Shown: positions 8,359 to 15,836, counted from the first letter of the stretch. The stretch: 64,000 nt of DNA from Marinifilum_A sediminis (GCA_947496465.1 CANMCX010000005.1:62001-126000); one strand, 5' to 3'. The notes: a model not told the origin generated them from the sequence alone. Made by a program: numbers and translations.

Positions 8359-8523
8359 TCAGCTATTACTAGAAATCATATCTACAAGTATTTGTAATTT
8401 ATCGGCATGTTTGATAGCTATTCCGATAAGACCTATAATAGCGACAGTAATAATACCAAGTGTTTTAAGACGCTGCCGTCTAACGGATTTTGGGTCGTTG
8501 GCCCATCCAACAAAGGTTTTCAT
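8359..8523 (-). CDS. 54-residue single-pass membrane protein
   Basis: ATG at 8521-8523 (minus), TGA at 8359-8361. The sequence begins MKTFVGWANDPKSVRRQRLK, then has one hydrophobic helix (TLGIITVAIIGLIGIAI) and a short tail (KHADKLQILVDMISSNS). The basic stretch before the helix predicts the N-terminus inside. I recognise no family. The terminator-like hairpin right after the stop supports a real gene. It could be a small membrane regulator or a toxin-like peptide. Confidence 0.55.
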   Translation of the reverse strand: MKTFVGWANDPKSVRRQRLKTLGIITVAIIGLIGIAIKHADKLQILVDMISSNS

Positions 8524-8570
8524 ATTTTATACCTTTAATTAAAATCTAGTAGTCTTAAATAGAATAAATC

Positions 8571-8598
8571 AAGCTCGACTCGCACTCGAGCTTTTTTT
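8571..8598 (+). terminator. Strong hairpin with T-run in the 8.5-8.7 kb gap
   Basis: AAGCTCGA-CTCGCAC-TCGAGCTT is followed by seven T. It reads as a plus-strand terminator although the nearest plus-strand gene ends 325 bp upstream, so it may end transcripts of the transposase or an unseen small RNA. Confidence 0.6.
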
Positions 8599-8688
8599 AA
8601 TTCTATAAACTATCTAACTATTACAACTGGGACAGTCCATTCTATTGTAGGAGATGTCAGAACATTGAAGAATCAAAAATAAAGAACT

Positions 8689-9174
8689 ATGAAATTTAGA
8701 ATAAATAATAGTGGTGCGATTTTTTTTAAAAGAAGAAAAAATAATATATATCAGTATATTTTTCTATCTCCAATATATTTAGTGATTATGTCTTTTATAT
8801 TTATTGGTTCTGCGGAAAATAAGAGTATAGTTTATTTAGGGATTGCGTTATTAGTATTTCTTTTAGTTTTTATTGTGATAGGCTTTATTAAGAATATCAG
8901 AACTTTTAATAGGGTAATCTTTAAAGTTAATTTTATTAGCAGTAACCAAATTAAGATATGTACTAATAAAATTCTTTTCTTAAAGAGAAGAACTATACTT
9001 TTAAGTTTAAATGATGTGAAGATAAATAATCAAGAAATTGTTTTTACTCCAAAAGAGAAAGAAGAGGGATGTAAAATTATTTCTCACAATGGAAAAACCT
9101 TCTACCTTGTTTGGTCACACTTTGCTCCAGAGTTAAAAGAATTATTAACGGATAAAAATTATCAAGAAACTTAA
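8689..9174 (+). CDS. Hypothetical two-helix membrane protein
   Basis: 161 residues with two adjacent hydrophobic segments (about 25-43 and 50-70), a basic N-terminus and a C-terminal soluble beta-rich part (residues 75-155). The layout resembles small PH-like membrane proteins, but I do not recognise the sequence. It is very AT-rich, unlike the chromosomal genes to the right. It lies just outside the left end of the integrative element. Confidence 0.6.
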   Translation: MKFRINNSGAIFFKRRKNNIYQYIFLSPIYLVIMSFIFIGSAENKSIVYLGIALLVFLLVFIVIGFIKNIRTFNRVIFKVNFISSNQIKICTNKILFLKRRTILLSLNDVKINNQEIVFTPKEKEEGCKIISHNGKTFYLVWSHFAPELKELLTDKNYQET

Positions 9175-9216
9175 ATTAAAACTATAAGCACAATAATATT
9201 ATTTCTTTTCCCCTGC

Positions 9217-9242
9217 TATCGCACGAATCCTTTCGTGTGATA
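9217..9242. terminator. Hairpin after the two-helix membrane protein
   Basis: TATCGCACGAA-TCCT-TTCGTGTGATA is an 11-bp stem with one mismatch, 42 bp after the stop codon. There is no clear T-run on either strand. Confidence 0.5.
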
Positions 9243-9288
9243 AAAGACAATCAGAATTGGAAGAATGACCTAAGAGTTGGATGGTATC

Positions 9289-9332
9289 AAAAACAAAACC
9301 TCATCTACATAAGTAAATGAGGTTTTGTTTTT
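9289..9332 (-). terminator. Original tRNA-Cys terminator, now at the left element end
   Basis: AAAAACAAAACCTCAT (9289-9304) pairs perfectly with 9317-9332 around a 12-base loop. It directly abuts the 17-bp tRNA 3' fragment. Before insertion it would have stood just behind the tRNA-Cys gene, so I read it as that gene's native terminator, displaced by about 19 kb. Confidence 0.75.
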
Positions 9333-9348
9333 TGAGGTCTCTGGCGGA
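9332..9348. mobile_element. attL core (17-bp tRNA-Cys 3' fragment)
   Basis: This is an exact 17-bp copy of the tRNA-Cys 3' acceptor/T-stem end at 28452-28468. The flank then diverges from the tRNA sequence (CTGAAAA versus TTCGAAC). It marks the distal junction left after integration. Confidence 0.88.
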
Positions 9349-9487
9349 CTGAAAATTACTTAAATTACATATTTCTTAACTAATTGAGATTTACACTACA
9401 CACCCTGCAAACATTAACCTTTTAGGGTTTTTAGGATATGTTCGAATAAAGAATAGATAAAGACAAATTAATATCAATAAAGAAATT

Positions 9488-9508
9488 CCGTCAGGTTTCC
9501 CGTCAGGT
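9488..9508. repeat. Left arm-type integrase sites (two CCGTCAGGT)
   Basis: CCGTCAGGT occurs at 9488-9496 and 9500-9508, same orientation and 12 bp apart. The same pair recurs near the right end (28387-28407). Duplicated short direct repeats inside both ends of a tyrosine-recombinase element are typical arm sites for the integrase N-terminal domain. Confidence 0.7.
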
Positions 9509-9521
9509 TTTAAAATATACT

Positions 9522-9529
9522 TACCTTTG
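9522..9529 (+). promoter_or_regulatory. Integrase promoter -7 box
   Basis: TACCTTTG matches the Bacteroidota -7 consensus TAnnTTTG exactly, 21 bp before the integrase ATG. It lies just inside the arm-type repeats, so bound integrase could repress its own promoter (inference). Confidence 0.65.
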
Positions 9530-9550
9530 TTTCAAACAAAACTTTGAGAC

Positions 9551-10825
9551 ATGGCTAACGTTCGATTTGTATTAGAATACCCAAATAAGGAAATTGAAAC
9601 TAAGATACTTTTAATAACACGATTCAACAATAAAAGAATTGTGTACTATTTACCTGTTAAAGTCTATCCTAAGTATTGGGACAAGTCAAGACAAAGAGTA
9701 AGAAATGTTGCCGCTGCCAAAGATAAATCTTCAATTAATAGTCTCTTAAATGATCTAGAAAACAAAGTTTCTGCATTTTATGATGAATGTGTGGTTAAAG
9801 GTGTTTCAATATCAAAAACAAACCTAAAGAAATTCCTTGATGATTATTTTGCACCAATAAATGAAGAAGAGAAGAGCTTTTTCGGTTTTATCAACAAAGT
9901 TATCGAAGCATATGAGTTTAAAATAAACCCAAATACAGGACGACCAATAACCAAAGGAACCATTAAAAGCCTTAAAGGCACTAAAGTTGTTTTAGAGCTC
10001 TTTGAAGCTGCTAAATACAAACTTACTTTTGAGGCTATTACACTTGATTTCTACTATGATTTAATTGCATGGTGTAATTCTAAAAACTATGCAACCAACA
10101 ACACAGGAAAGCACATTAAAAACCTAAAAACTTTTATGGGCGAAGCCGTTGAGCAAGGTTTAACTAACAATATGGCTTTTAAGGGTAAGCGTTTCATTGT
10201 TCTGAAAGAAGAGGTTGATAACATCTATCTTACAGTTGATGAGCTTAAGAAAATGTATGCACTTGATTTATCTGACAAACCACAACATGAAAGAGCCAGA
10301 GATTTATTCTTAATTGGTGCCTTTACCGGCTTAAGAGTTTCTGATTTTAATGATCTCAAACCAGAAAATATTATTCTAAGATCAAACACTCATATGCTAA
10401 AGGTTGACACTAAGAAAACAGGTCAAAAAGTAATTATTCCTTTACATCCAATTGTAGTAGAAATCTTAGAAAAAAATGGAAGTAAACCACCTAAAACTAT
10501 GGCTGACCAAACCATCAACTATAAAATAAAAGAGGTAGGTGAAATGGCAGAAATTAAGGATATTGAATCAACTGCAAAATCAAAAGGCGGTATTAAAGAA
10601 AATAAGCATGTACCTAAATACGAACTTATAAAAACACATACCGCCCGAAGAAGTTTTTGTACGAATGCTTACCTAGCTGGTGTTCCAGTTATTGATATTA
10701 TGGCTATCAGTACACACACTACCGAAAGCTCTTTTATGAAGTATATCAAAGTAACGAAAGAACAACAGGCTGATAGGATGGCTCAGCATCCGTTCTTTAC
10801 GGATAAAAATTCAATACATACATGA
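9551..10825 (+). CDS. Tyrosine recombinase (tRNA-Cys integrase)
   Basis: 424 residues. An N-terminal arm-binding beta domain (1-90) is followed by a SAM-like core-binding domain (about 110-215) and the catalytic domain (about 220-415). Visible catalytic residues are Arg in GAFTGLRVSDFNDL, His-x-x-Arg in KTHTARRSFCTNAYLAG, the second His in ISTHTTESSFMKYIKV and the nucleophilic Tyr in MKYIKV. Bacteroidota integrative elements commonly use this family. It is the first gene inside the left att site and reads away from it. It should catalyse integration at, and excision from, the tRNA-Cys 3' end. Confidence 0.92.
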   Translation: MANVRFVLEYPNKEIETKILLITRFNNKRIVYYLPVKVYPKYWDKSRQRVRNVAAAKDKSSINSLLNDLENKVSAFYDECVVKGVSISKTNLKKFLDDYFAPINEEEKSFFGFINKVIEAYEFKINPNTGRPITKGTIKSLKGTKVVLELFEAAKYKLTFEAITLDFYYDLIAWCNSKNYATNNTGKHIKNLKTFMGEAVEQGLTNNMAFKGKRFIVLKEEVDNIYLTVDELKKMYALDLSDKPQHERARDLFLIGAFTGLRVSDFNDLKPENIILRSNTHMLKVDTKKTGQKVIIPLHPIVVEILEKNGSKPPKTMADQTINYKIKEVGEMAEIKDIESTAKSKGGIKENKHVPKYELIKTHTARRSFCTNAYLAGVPVIDIMAISTHTTESSFMKYIKVTKEQQADRMAQHPFFTDKNSIHT

Positions 10826-10872
10826 TCCCATTGGTCCAATTATCTATTAAATAATTGATATTTCCATATATT

Positions 10873-11550
10873 TTAATATTGAAGAATATATCCAATATTT
10901 CTAATTGTATTAATTTTAACACGGTTATGAGTTTTAAACAAGTCTCTTAATTTTGAAATCGTATTGTGGATGCTAGCAATATTTTGTTCTTTCAAAGAAT
11001 GACCCCATAATTTTTTAGCTAATTGTTCTCTACTTACAGTTTTATTTGCATGATTCATCAATAACTCGAGTGTATTTTTTTCAAATGGACTCAATTTCTT
11101 TAATAATTTTTTTTCATAAATAAGTTCACTTGATGACAAATTAAGTTCATAACTAGCAACTTTTATAATTGCTTTTGATTGAGAGCAATTTGTATATCGT
11201 TTAATGTACGAAGCAAGGATGGGTATTGATAATGGTTTTGGAAGGTACGCGTTTGCACCAATACTTATACCCTCTGTAATAAAACTTTCTTTTGTATGTG
11301 ACGAAACAAAAATGAGTGGTATTTGAGGATAGTTTTCAATAATTTCCTTTGCTTTCTCAATTCCATTTTCTCTACCAATTTCAACATCTAAAATGATAAT
11401 ATCAGGATTAATACTTGGTATGATATTGTTAATTCCAGCCATCGTATTTTGAAAATGAACACAATAACCGTAATCAGTTTCTAATGCAGTGCATACCAAA
11501 TTTCCTAAGTTGATATCATCATCAACGAATATTACGCATATTTTCCTCAT
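10873..11550 (-). CDS. OmpR/PhoB-type response regulator of the RiPP locus
   Basis: 225 residues. The receiver domain (1-120) has the acidic pocket FVDDD, phospho-acceptor Asp in PDIIILDVEIG, Thr/Ser in PLIFVSSHT and Lys in AYLPKPLSI. The C-terminal winged helix (about 130-225: ELIYEKKLLKKLSPFEKNTL, then VSREQLAKKLWG) binds DNA. It follows the kinase gene after 12 bp, forming one operon transcribed away from the peptide genes. A 22-bp inverted repeat 51 bp before the first peptide gene is a candidate target. Its likely job is to switch the peptide cluster (inference). Confidence 0.9.
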   Translation of the reverse strand: MRKICVIFVDDDINLGNLVCTALETDYGYCVHFQNTMAGINNIIPSINPDIIILDVEIGRENGIEKAKEIIENYPQIPLIFVSSHTKESFITEGISIGANAYLPKPLSIPILASYIKRYTNCSQSKAIIKVASYELNLSSSELIYEKKLLKKLSPFEKNTLELLMNHANKTVSREQLAKKLWGHSLKEQNIASIHNTISKLRDLFKTHNRVKINTIRNIGYILQY

Positions 11551-11562
11551 ACTATTTTATAT

Positions 11563-12939
11563 TTACAACACTAAAGAATAAGGCAAACTAATACTAAAAG
11601 TACTTCCTTTTCCAAATTCACTTTTTAATGTTATTCGTCCTTCGTGTGCTTCAATTATTTGTCTACTAAAAGTTAAACCAATACCATGACCTTTGGTTGT
11701 ATTATTTACCCGATAAAATTCCTGGAAAATCTTTCTTTGTTTCTTCTTTGATATACCAATGCCTAAATCTTCAATGTTAAGTAATAACTCCTTTTTTTCT
11801 TGAATAGCACTAATAATTATCATTGCAGGTCTATCAGAATATTTAATTGCATTATCCATCAGATTTCTCAACACAGCTTCAAAATAAAGTGGATCTACAT
11901 TAACAAATAAATCCTTAGGTATAAGCATTTTACACTTTGGCTTTTTCTCTTTATAAGTAACACTTAATTCTGCAAATAAATTTTCACACCTTTCAGACAA
12001 ATTATATGGAGCAGCCTCCATAAAAAAATGTTTTTTCTTACTACTAAAAATTGTGAGTATAAGTTCAATTTTAGTGATCAATTTTGACACATTTGTTCCA
12101 GTAATTCGAAGCTGTTCTTGCATAGAATTATGGTGTTCTTTATTAGCAATGTAATCTAAAAGTGTATAAACATAAGAAAGTGGAGATTTCAAATCATGTA
12201 CAATACCTCTTACTGTTTGTTCTCGCCATTGTAATTGAATTGCTCGCTGTTGTAATGCCCAAAGTAACCAAAGTAGTAGAAGAGCAACAAAAATAATAGC
12301 AATACCAGATAGACTTAAAGAAAAAATCATGGATTGTAAGAAAGGAATTTTTTTTAACTTATACTTTGCTAAAAAAACATAGACATCCTCTGTTCCTAAA
12401 GGTATTTTTAAATTGTCAGATGAATTTTGGAATTTAATTTGCTCAATTTTTCCATGACAAACACTATCAATAACTTGTCCATTTTTAAGAATTTGTAGTT
12501 CATACGACTTAACATATCGAATATCCTTAAAATTGTTTTGAAATAAGGAATCAATAACTTCAAGTTTAAAACTCTTATTTGCTAAACATATATCAATAAA
12601 TGCAGCTTCTATAGCTCTATGCAATGAAAAATTCTTAATATATTTATTCGTACTAATTTCATGACGTCCCAATTCATGAGAGGTATCATTATTTGTTTCC
12701 TTAACTGTAGATCTTTCCATAGAAATAGTAGCTGTATCTTCACCTAACCGATTAGCAGAGCTATACCCTCGCAAGGCATGGAAATTAACAATACTCAGTA
12801 ATGTGTTTTCAAGATCCATACTAAACGATTTTTTCCTTTCATCCAGTTGCTTAGACAACCAAAGAACCTGTGAAAAAACCAGTACTACAAGTACAAATAT
12901 GATAATTGCTCCTATTCTATGAAGTAATCTTAGTTTCAT
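11563..12939 (-). CDS. Sensor histidine kinase of the RiPP locus
   Basis: 458 residues. Two membrane segments (about 9-27 and 206-232) enclose a periplasmic sensor of about 180 residues. The H-box is VRGIVHDLKSPLSYV (His near residue 248), the N-box LRNLMDNAIKYS, and the G-boxes DLGIGI and GHGIGLTFS. The sensor is not a family I can name. The kinase is encoded divergently from the double-glycine peptide genes. In class II bacteriocin systems such kinases sense a secreted peptide; here that is inference from context. Confidence 0.9.
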   Translation of the reverse strand: MKLRLLHRIGAIIIFVLVVLVFSQVLWLSKQLDERKKSFSMDLENTLLSIVNFHALRGYSSANRLGEDTATISMERSTVKETNNDTSHELGRHEISTNKYIKNFSLHRAIEAAFIDICLANKSFKLEVIDSLFQNNFKDIRYVKSYELQILKNGQVIDSVCHGKIEQIKFQNSSDNLKIPLGTEDVYVFLAKYKLKKIPFLQSMIFSLSLSGIAIIFVALLLLWLLWALQQRAIQLQWREQTVRGIVHDLKSPLSYVYTLLDYIANKEHHNSMQEQLRITGTNVSKLITKIELILTIFSSKKKHFFMEAAPYNLSERCENLFAELSVTYKEKKPKCKMLIPKDLFVNVDPLYFEAVLRNLMDNAIKYSDRPAMIIISAIQEKKELLLNIEDLGIGISKKKQRKIFQEFYRVNNTTKGHGIGLTFSRQIIEAHEGRITLKSEFGKGSTFSISLPYSLVL

Positions 12940-13362
12940 AAATTAAAGATATAATTTTTTATACATAAAAAAGAAAATCATATTTACTGGAACTATTCTA
13001 AATTATAAAATTGCTATAATATAAACCCCTTCTAATCTAATCAATGTACAAATAGTTTTCTAATAATACCACTGAATTATTATAACTAAATATATTTTTT
13101 TTATTGATAGTCTAAACTTTTTCTTACGCACTCTTTATTATCCTTTACCTCTTGACCGTAAACTAGTTAACACAAATTTTATTACAAATAAGTTCGTAAT
13201 AAAAAATACAATGCAGCATCATTTATCACATAGAAAATATTTTAGGAGCTCGTTATTTTAAATTAAACGAATAGGTTTCTAATTAATAACAATTAGATAC
13301 CTATTCGTTTAAAACACAAAGTATTCTCTAGTTTTAAGTTAAAATTTCTAAAATAAAAAGAG
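12940..13362. other. AT-rich divergent regulatory region of the RiPP locus
   Basis: 423 bp without a gene lie between the kinase start (minus) and peptide 1 (plus). Its main feature is the long inverted repeat at 13263-13312. A TATCTTTA sequence on the minus strand just before the kinase ATG resembles a -7 box. No other reading frame or RNA gene was seen. Confidence 0.6.
13263..13312. promoter_or_regulatory. 22-bp inverted repeat upstream of the peptide genes
   Basis: Arms 13263-13284 (TTAAACGAATAGGT...) and 13291-13312 (...ACCTATTCGTTTAA) match at 21 of 22 positions around a 6-base loop (AATAAC). It ends 50 bp before the ATG of peptide 1. It could be an operator dimer site for the adjacent response regulator, a leader hairpin, or an attenuator. 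No T-run follows, which argues against a simple terminator. Confidence 0.7.
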
Positions 13363-13494
13363 ATGAAAAATCACAATATCAAGAAGACATTTGAAGTACT
13401 AACTCAGAATGAATTATTGACACTAAAAGGTGGGGATGAAAGAGATTACTATGTTGTATTTATCGATGGAATTCCTGTGAAAATATATGTTTAA
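13363..13494 (+). CDS. Double-glycine leader peptide 1 (Cys-free, candidate inducer)
   Basis: 43 residues. The leader MKNHNIKKTFEVLTQNELLT is followed by LKGG, a C39-peptidase cleavage site. The predicted product is DERDYYVVFIDGIPVKIYV: 19 residues, aromatic and valine/isoleucine-rich, without Cys. Its leader differs from those of peptides 2 and 3. It sits first in the cluster, next to the divergent two-component system. That position and the lack of Cys suggest either a signalling peptide or a second substrate of the radical SAM enzyme. An AAAAAGAG stretch precedes the ATG. It is recognised by eye from the GG leader. Confidence 0.75.
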   Translation: MKNHNIKKTFEVLTQNELLTLKGGDERDYYVVFIDGIPVKIYV

Positions 13495-13603
13495 TATTTT
13501 ACATTCAATAAATAAAAGAAATCAATATTCAAATAATAATGAATTTAATGAGAAAATCATATCCATCAATTTTCATTTTAGGGAAAAATAATTTAGGAAA
13601 GTA

Positions 13604-13655
13604 GCCGTCCCGGATTAAGATATTTTTTAGAAATCCATCCTCTACCGTGGACGGC
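13604..13655 (+). other. Long hairpin between peptides 1 and 2
   Basis: GCCGTCCCGG (13604-13613) pairs with CCGTGGACGGC (13645-13655) with one bulged T and a 31-base loop. GC-rich arms in very AT-rich DNA stand out. A perfect GTAGTT-A-AACTAC palindrome follows directly. It may be an attenuator, a processing site or a small structured RNA. Confidence 0.5.
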
Positions 13656-13708
13656 CTAAGTAGTTAAACTACCTAATTGAGACGTCAAAACTACTAGAAA
13701 GAGGTGAA

Positions 13709-13728
13709 TTTTACAAATTAATGTAAAA
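13709..13728. promoter_or_regulatory. Short inverted repeat upstream of peptide 2
   Basis: TTTTACA-AATTAA-TGTAAAA, a 7-bp perfect inverted repeat with a 6-base spacer, lies 38 bp before the peptide 2 ATG. It could be an operator. No exact TAnnTTTG box follows; the nearest is TATAATTT at about 13737. Confidence 0.4.
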
Positions 13729-13765
13729 GGACTGGATATAATTTAATAGCGTAAAAAAAATAATT

Positions 13766-13939
13766 ATGAAAGATTTAAATGTAAAAAGAATAGAATTTAT
13801 TGAAGAACCTGAAACATTAACATTAGATGAAACCATTAATCTTAAAGGTGGACTACAGAACCAATTAATATCTTGTGAAGATTTTGGTTGCGGCTCCTTT
13901 GACTGTGATGAATATTCATGTGAAGTTTTTGAAAACTAA
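13766..13939 (+). CDS. Cys-repeat RiPP precursor 2
   Basis: 57 residues: leader (MKDLNVKRIEFIEEPETLTL, then DETINLKGG) and a 28-residue core after GG. The core begins LQNQLIS and then repeats CEDFG, CGSFD, CDEYS, CEVFEN. The four Cys are spaced exactly five residues apart (C-x4-C-x4-C-x4-C), and each is followed at +3 by Phe, Tyr or Phe. Acidic residues fill the gaps. The leader should be removed by the C39 domain of the ABC exporter encoded at 18066. The radical SAM enzyme is the expected modifier. It is homologous to precursor 3 (FDCDEY versus FDCDEF). Confidence 0.88.
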   Translation: MKDLNVKRIEFIEEPETLTLDETINLKGGLQNQLISCEDFGCGSFDCDEYSCEVFEN

Positions 13940-13947
13940 TAATCATT

Positions 13948-13998
13948 GGATTATCAATCAGCCCACTCCCGAAGATATTAGGGGGTGGGATTATCAAT
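13948..13998 (+). other. Hairpin flanked by direct repeats between peptides 2 and 3
   Basis: CCCACTCCC (13962-13970) pairs with GGGGGTGGG (13981-13989) over a 10-base loop. GGATTATCAAT occurs on both sides at 13948 and 13988. It may be a partial terminator giving unequal expression of the two peptides, or a transcript-stabilising stem. Confidence 0.55.
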
Positions 13999-14024
13999 AA
14001 TAAATCATTAATAGTTTACTCAAT

Positions 14025-14204
14025 ATGAGTGTTAATAAAATTAATACAAATATGATTTCAATTTTAGAACCCTCCGAAATAATGTCTTTAAATGAAACAA
14101 TCAACATTAAAGGGGGACAAAAACAATTAGCAGTTTATTGTCCAGCCTTCGAATGTGATGGAGCATTTGACTGTGATGAATTTCATTGCGGAGATTTTTG
14201 TTAA
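14025..14204 (+). CDS. Cys-repeat RiPP precursor 3
   Basis: 59 residues: leader (MSVNKINTNMISILEPSEIM, then SLNETINIKGG) and a 28-residue core. The core begins QKQLAVY and then has the units CPAFE, CDGAFD, CDEFH, CGDF and a terminal Cys. Five Cys are present (spacing x4, x5, x4, x3), and an aromatic residue follows each of the first four at +3 or +4. The leader shares E/DETIN-I/L-KGG with precursor 2. A strong hairpin terminates transcription after the stop. The product should be exported by the C39-ABC transporter. Confidence 0.88.
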   Translation: MSVNKINTNMISILEPSEIMSLNETINIKGGQKQLAVYCPAFECDGAFDCDEFHCGDFC

Positions 14205-14220
14205 TAATAACATTAAAAAT

Positions 14221-14256
14221 AAACTATCATTTGATGTTACTTTCAAATGATAGTTT
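14221..14256 (+). terminator. Terminator of the peptide operon
   Basis: AAACTATCATTTGA (14221-14234) pairs perfectly with TCAAATGATAGTTT (14243-14256) over an 8-base loop, followed by further T. It would separate high peptide expression from the maturase and transporter genes. Confidence 0.75.
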
Positions 14257-14310
14257 TTAAAATTACCATAATATCAATTTTATTATATACATGTATATAT
14301 TTCACTCTCT

Positions 14311-14385
14311 AGCTTAGATTTGAAAATATTAAGACTACAGGATATACTATAATTAGATACAACAATCAACATTAAATGAGGATAA
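14311..14385 (+). pseudogene. Decayed leader of a fourth precursor peptide
   Basis: In one frame the DNA encodes KILRLQDIL-stop-LDTTINIK-stop-G-stop, which aligns without gaps to the precursor 3 leader SILEPSEIMSLNETINIKGG. The DNA stretch ACAATCAACATTAAA (14362-14376) is identical to precursor 3. Three in-frame stops, one where the first Gly of GG should be, and no Cys core downstream mark it as a relic of a former third copy of the Cys-type precursor. Confidence 0.7.
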
Positions 14386-14503
14386 GATTACTTAATAAAC
14401 TAAGGTAATTCATCCATGTAAACAATTAATTACGATAAATTTATTTGCGGAAAATTATCAGAAAATAATTGGTAACTAATCTATCAATTGATATAAGTGT
14501 CAA

Positions 14504-15832
14504 ATGGTAGTTCATAAAAAATATCATATGGAAATTTGGTCTAAGTATAACTTTTTATTTAAAACGAAAATAGATGAATATTATCTATATAATGCTATGA
14601 CAAATAGCTTTTTAAAAATAAATTATGAGTTATATATACAATTAAGCGAAATAAAATTAGGAAAATTAGAATTATCCTTATTAGATGATACCACCATTAA
14701 AACTTTGAAGAAAGCTAGAGCAATAACCACAAAAGAAATTGAATTGCAATATATAGCAAAACAAAAACTTTTATACTATAAATCAAATCTAGAGGTATCC
14801 TATCCAAAATTGGTAATATGTCCTACATCTGCATGTAATTTTGAATGCACATACTGTTTTGAAGATATTCCGAATGCCAATACCATGTCTTCTTCAATAC
14901 AAAGCCAATTGCTAAAATTTATAAATAGCTTTGAAAAAAAACAAGTAGCTATCAAATGGTTTGGTGGTGAACCTTTATTATCAATTAATACTATCAAGGA
15001 CTTACTAGATGGCATTAAGTCAAACGATATTGAGATAATACACAACTCAATTATTACTAATGGATATCTAATAAACAAAGAAATTTGCCATTTTTTTAAT
15101 AAATACAATTTTAATTCCATTCAGATAACCTTTGATGGAATGGAGTTGACTCATAATAATAAAAGAGTACATAAAAAGGGATATGAAACATTCAATAAGA
15201 TTTTGTCGAATGTAGATTTATTGAATCAAATCTGCCCTCAGATTAAAATTAACATTCGCTTTAATGTTGATAAGGATAACGCTATGGAATATATTGAATT
15301 TCATAAAAAATATTCTGGAAGATGGAATAAGAAAGTTAAAATATATCCTGCCTTTATAAAAGATTATACCGGTAATTGTGTTTGTGATTGCCTAGATACA
15401 AAAGATAAAGAATATGAATTTATAAGTTCATTAGCTCAGAATAATGTGTCTTATAACTATTATCCTTCATTAAAAAATGGTGCATGTATGGCAAATAACC
15501 TGTACACCTATATTGTTGGACCAAAAGGAGAATTATATAAGTGTATGGCAGATTTTGGTATTGAAGATAGAATTATTGGTAATATTTCCTCAGAAAAAGG
15601 AACAAATGATGGAGTTGTATTAAACTATCTTATAAGGCACAATAAATATGAAGACCCTGAATGTTTAGAATGTAATATTTTTCCAATTTGCACTGGTGGA
15701 TGCAGTAGTGAACGGATGCATTTAGCTGAAGATAATTCAATACAAAAAGAAAATAAACTTTGTAATATCCGAAAGAAATTCCTTTCCCAATTACTTGAAT
15801 TACACATACCTAGAGCTAAAACACAAAAATAA
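14504..15832 (+). CDS. Radical SAM/SPASM peptide maturase
   Basis: 442 residues. The N-terminal 80 residues (NFLFKTKIDEYYLYNAMTNS) match the usual entry region of Bacteroidota peptide-maturase SPASM proteins. The SAM-cluster motif is CNFECTYC (CxxxCxxC, about residue 110), with GGEPLL after it. The SPASM Cys are GACMANN, YKCMADF, CLECNIFPICTGGC and NKLCN near the C-terminus, enough for two auxiliary clusters. Such enzymes form thioether or C-C crosslinks in RiPP cores. A second ATG at 14528 is a possible start. It follows the precursor genes and is 4 bp from the barrel gene. Substrates are inferred to be the Cys-repeat peptides. Confidence 0.9.
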   Translation: MVVHKKYHMEIWSKYNFLFKTKIDEYYLYNAMTNSFLKINYELYIQLSEIKLGKLELSLLDDTTIKTLKKARAITTKEIELQYIAKQKLLYYKSNLEVSYPKLVICPTSACNFECTYCFEDIPNANTMSSSIQSQLLKFINSFEKKQVAIKWFGGEPLLSINTIKDLLDGIKSNDIEIIHNSIITNGYLINKEICHFFNKYNFNSIQITFDGMELTHNNKRVHKKGYETFNKILSNVDLLNQICPQIKINIRFNVDKDNAMEYIEFHKKYSGRWNKKVKIYPAFIKDYTGNCVCDCLDTKDKEYEFISSLAQNNVSYNYYPSLKNGACMANNLYTYIVGPKGELYKCMADFGIEDRIIGNISSEKGTNDGVVLNYLIRHNKYEDPECLECNIFPICTGGCSSERMHLAEDNSIQKENKLCNIRKKFLSQLLELHIPRAKTQK

Positions 15833-15836
15833 ATTT

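Noticed and set aside
8571..8598. att-like or IS end at the GCTCGA hairpin
   Set aside because: No direct repeat partner was found; the stem plus T-run reads as a terminator.
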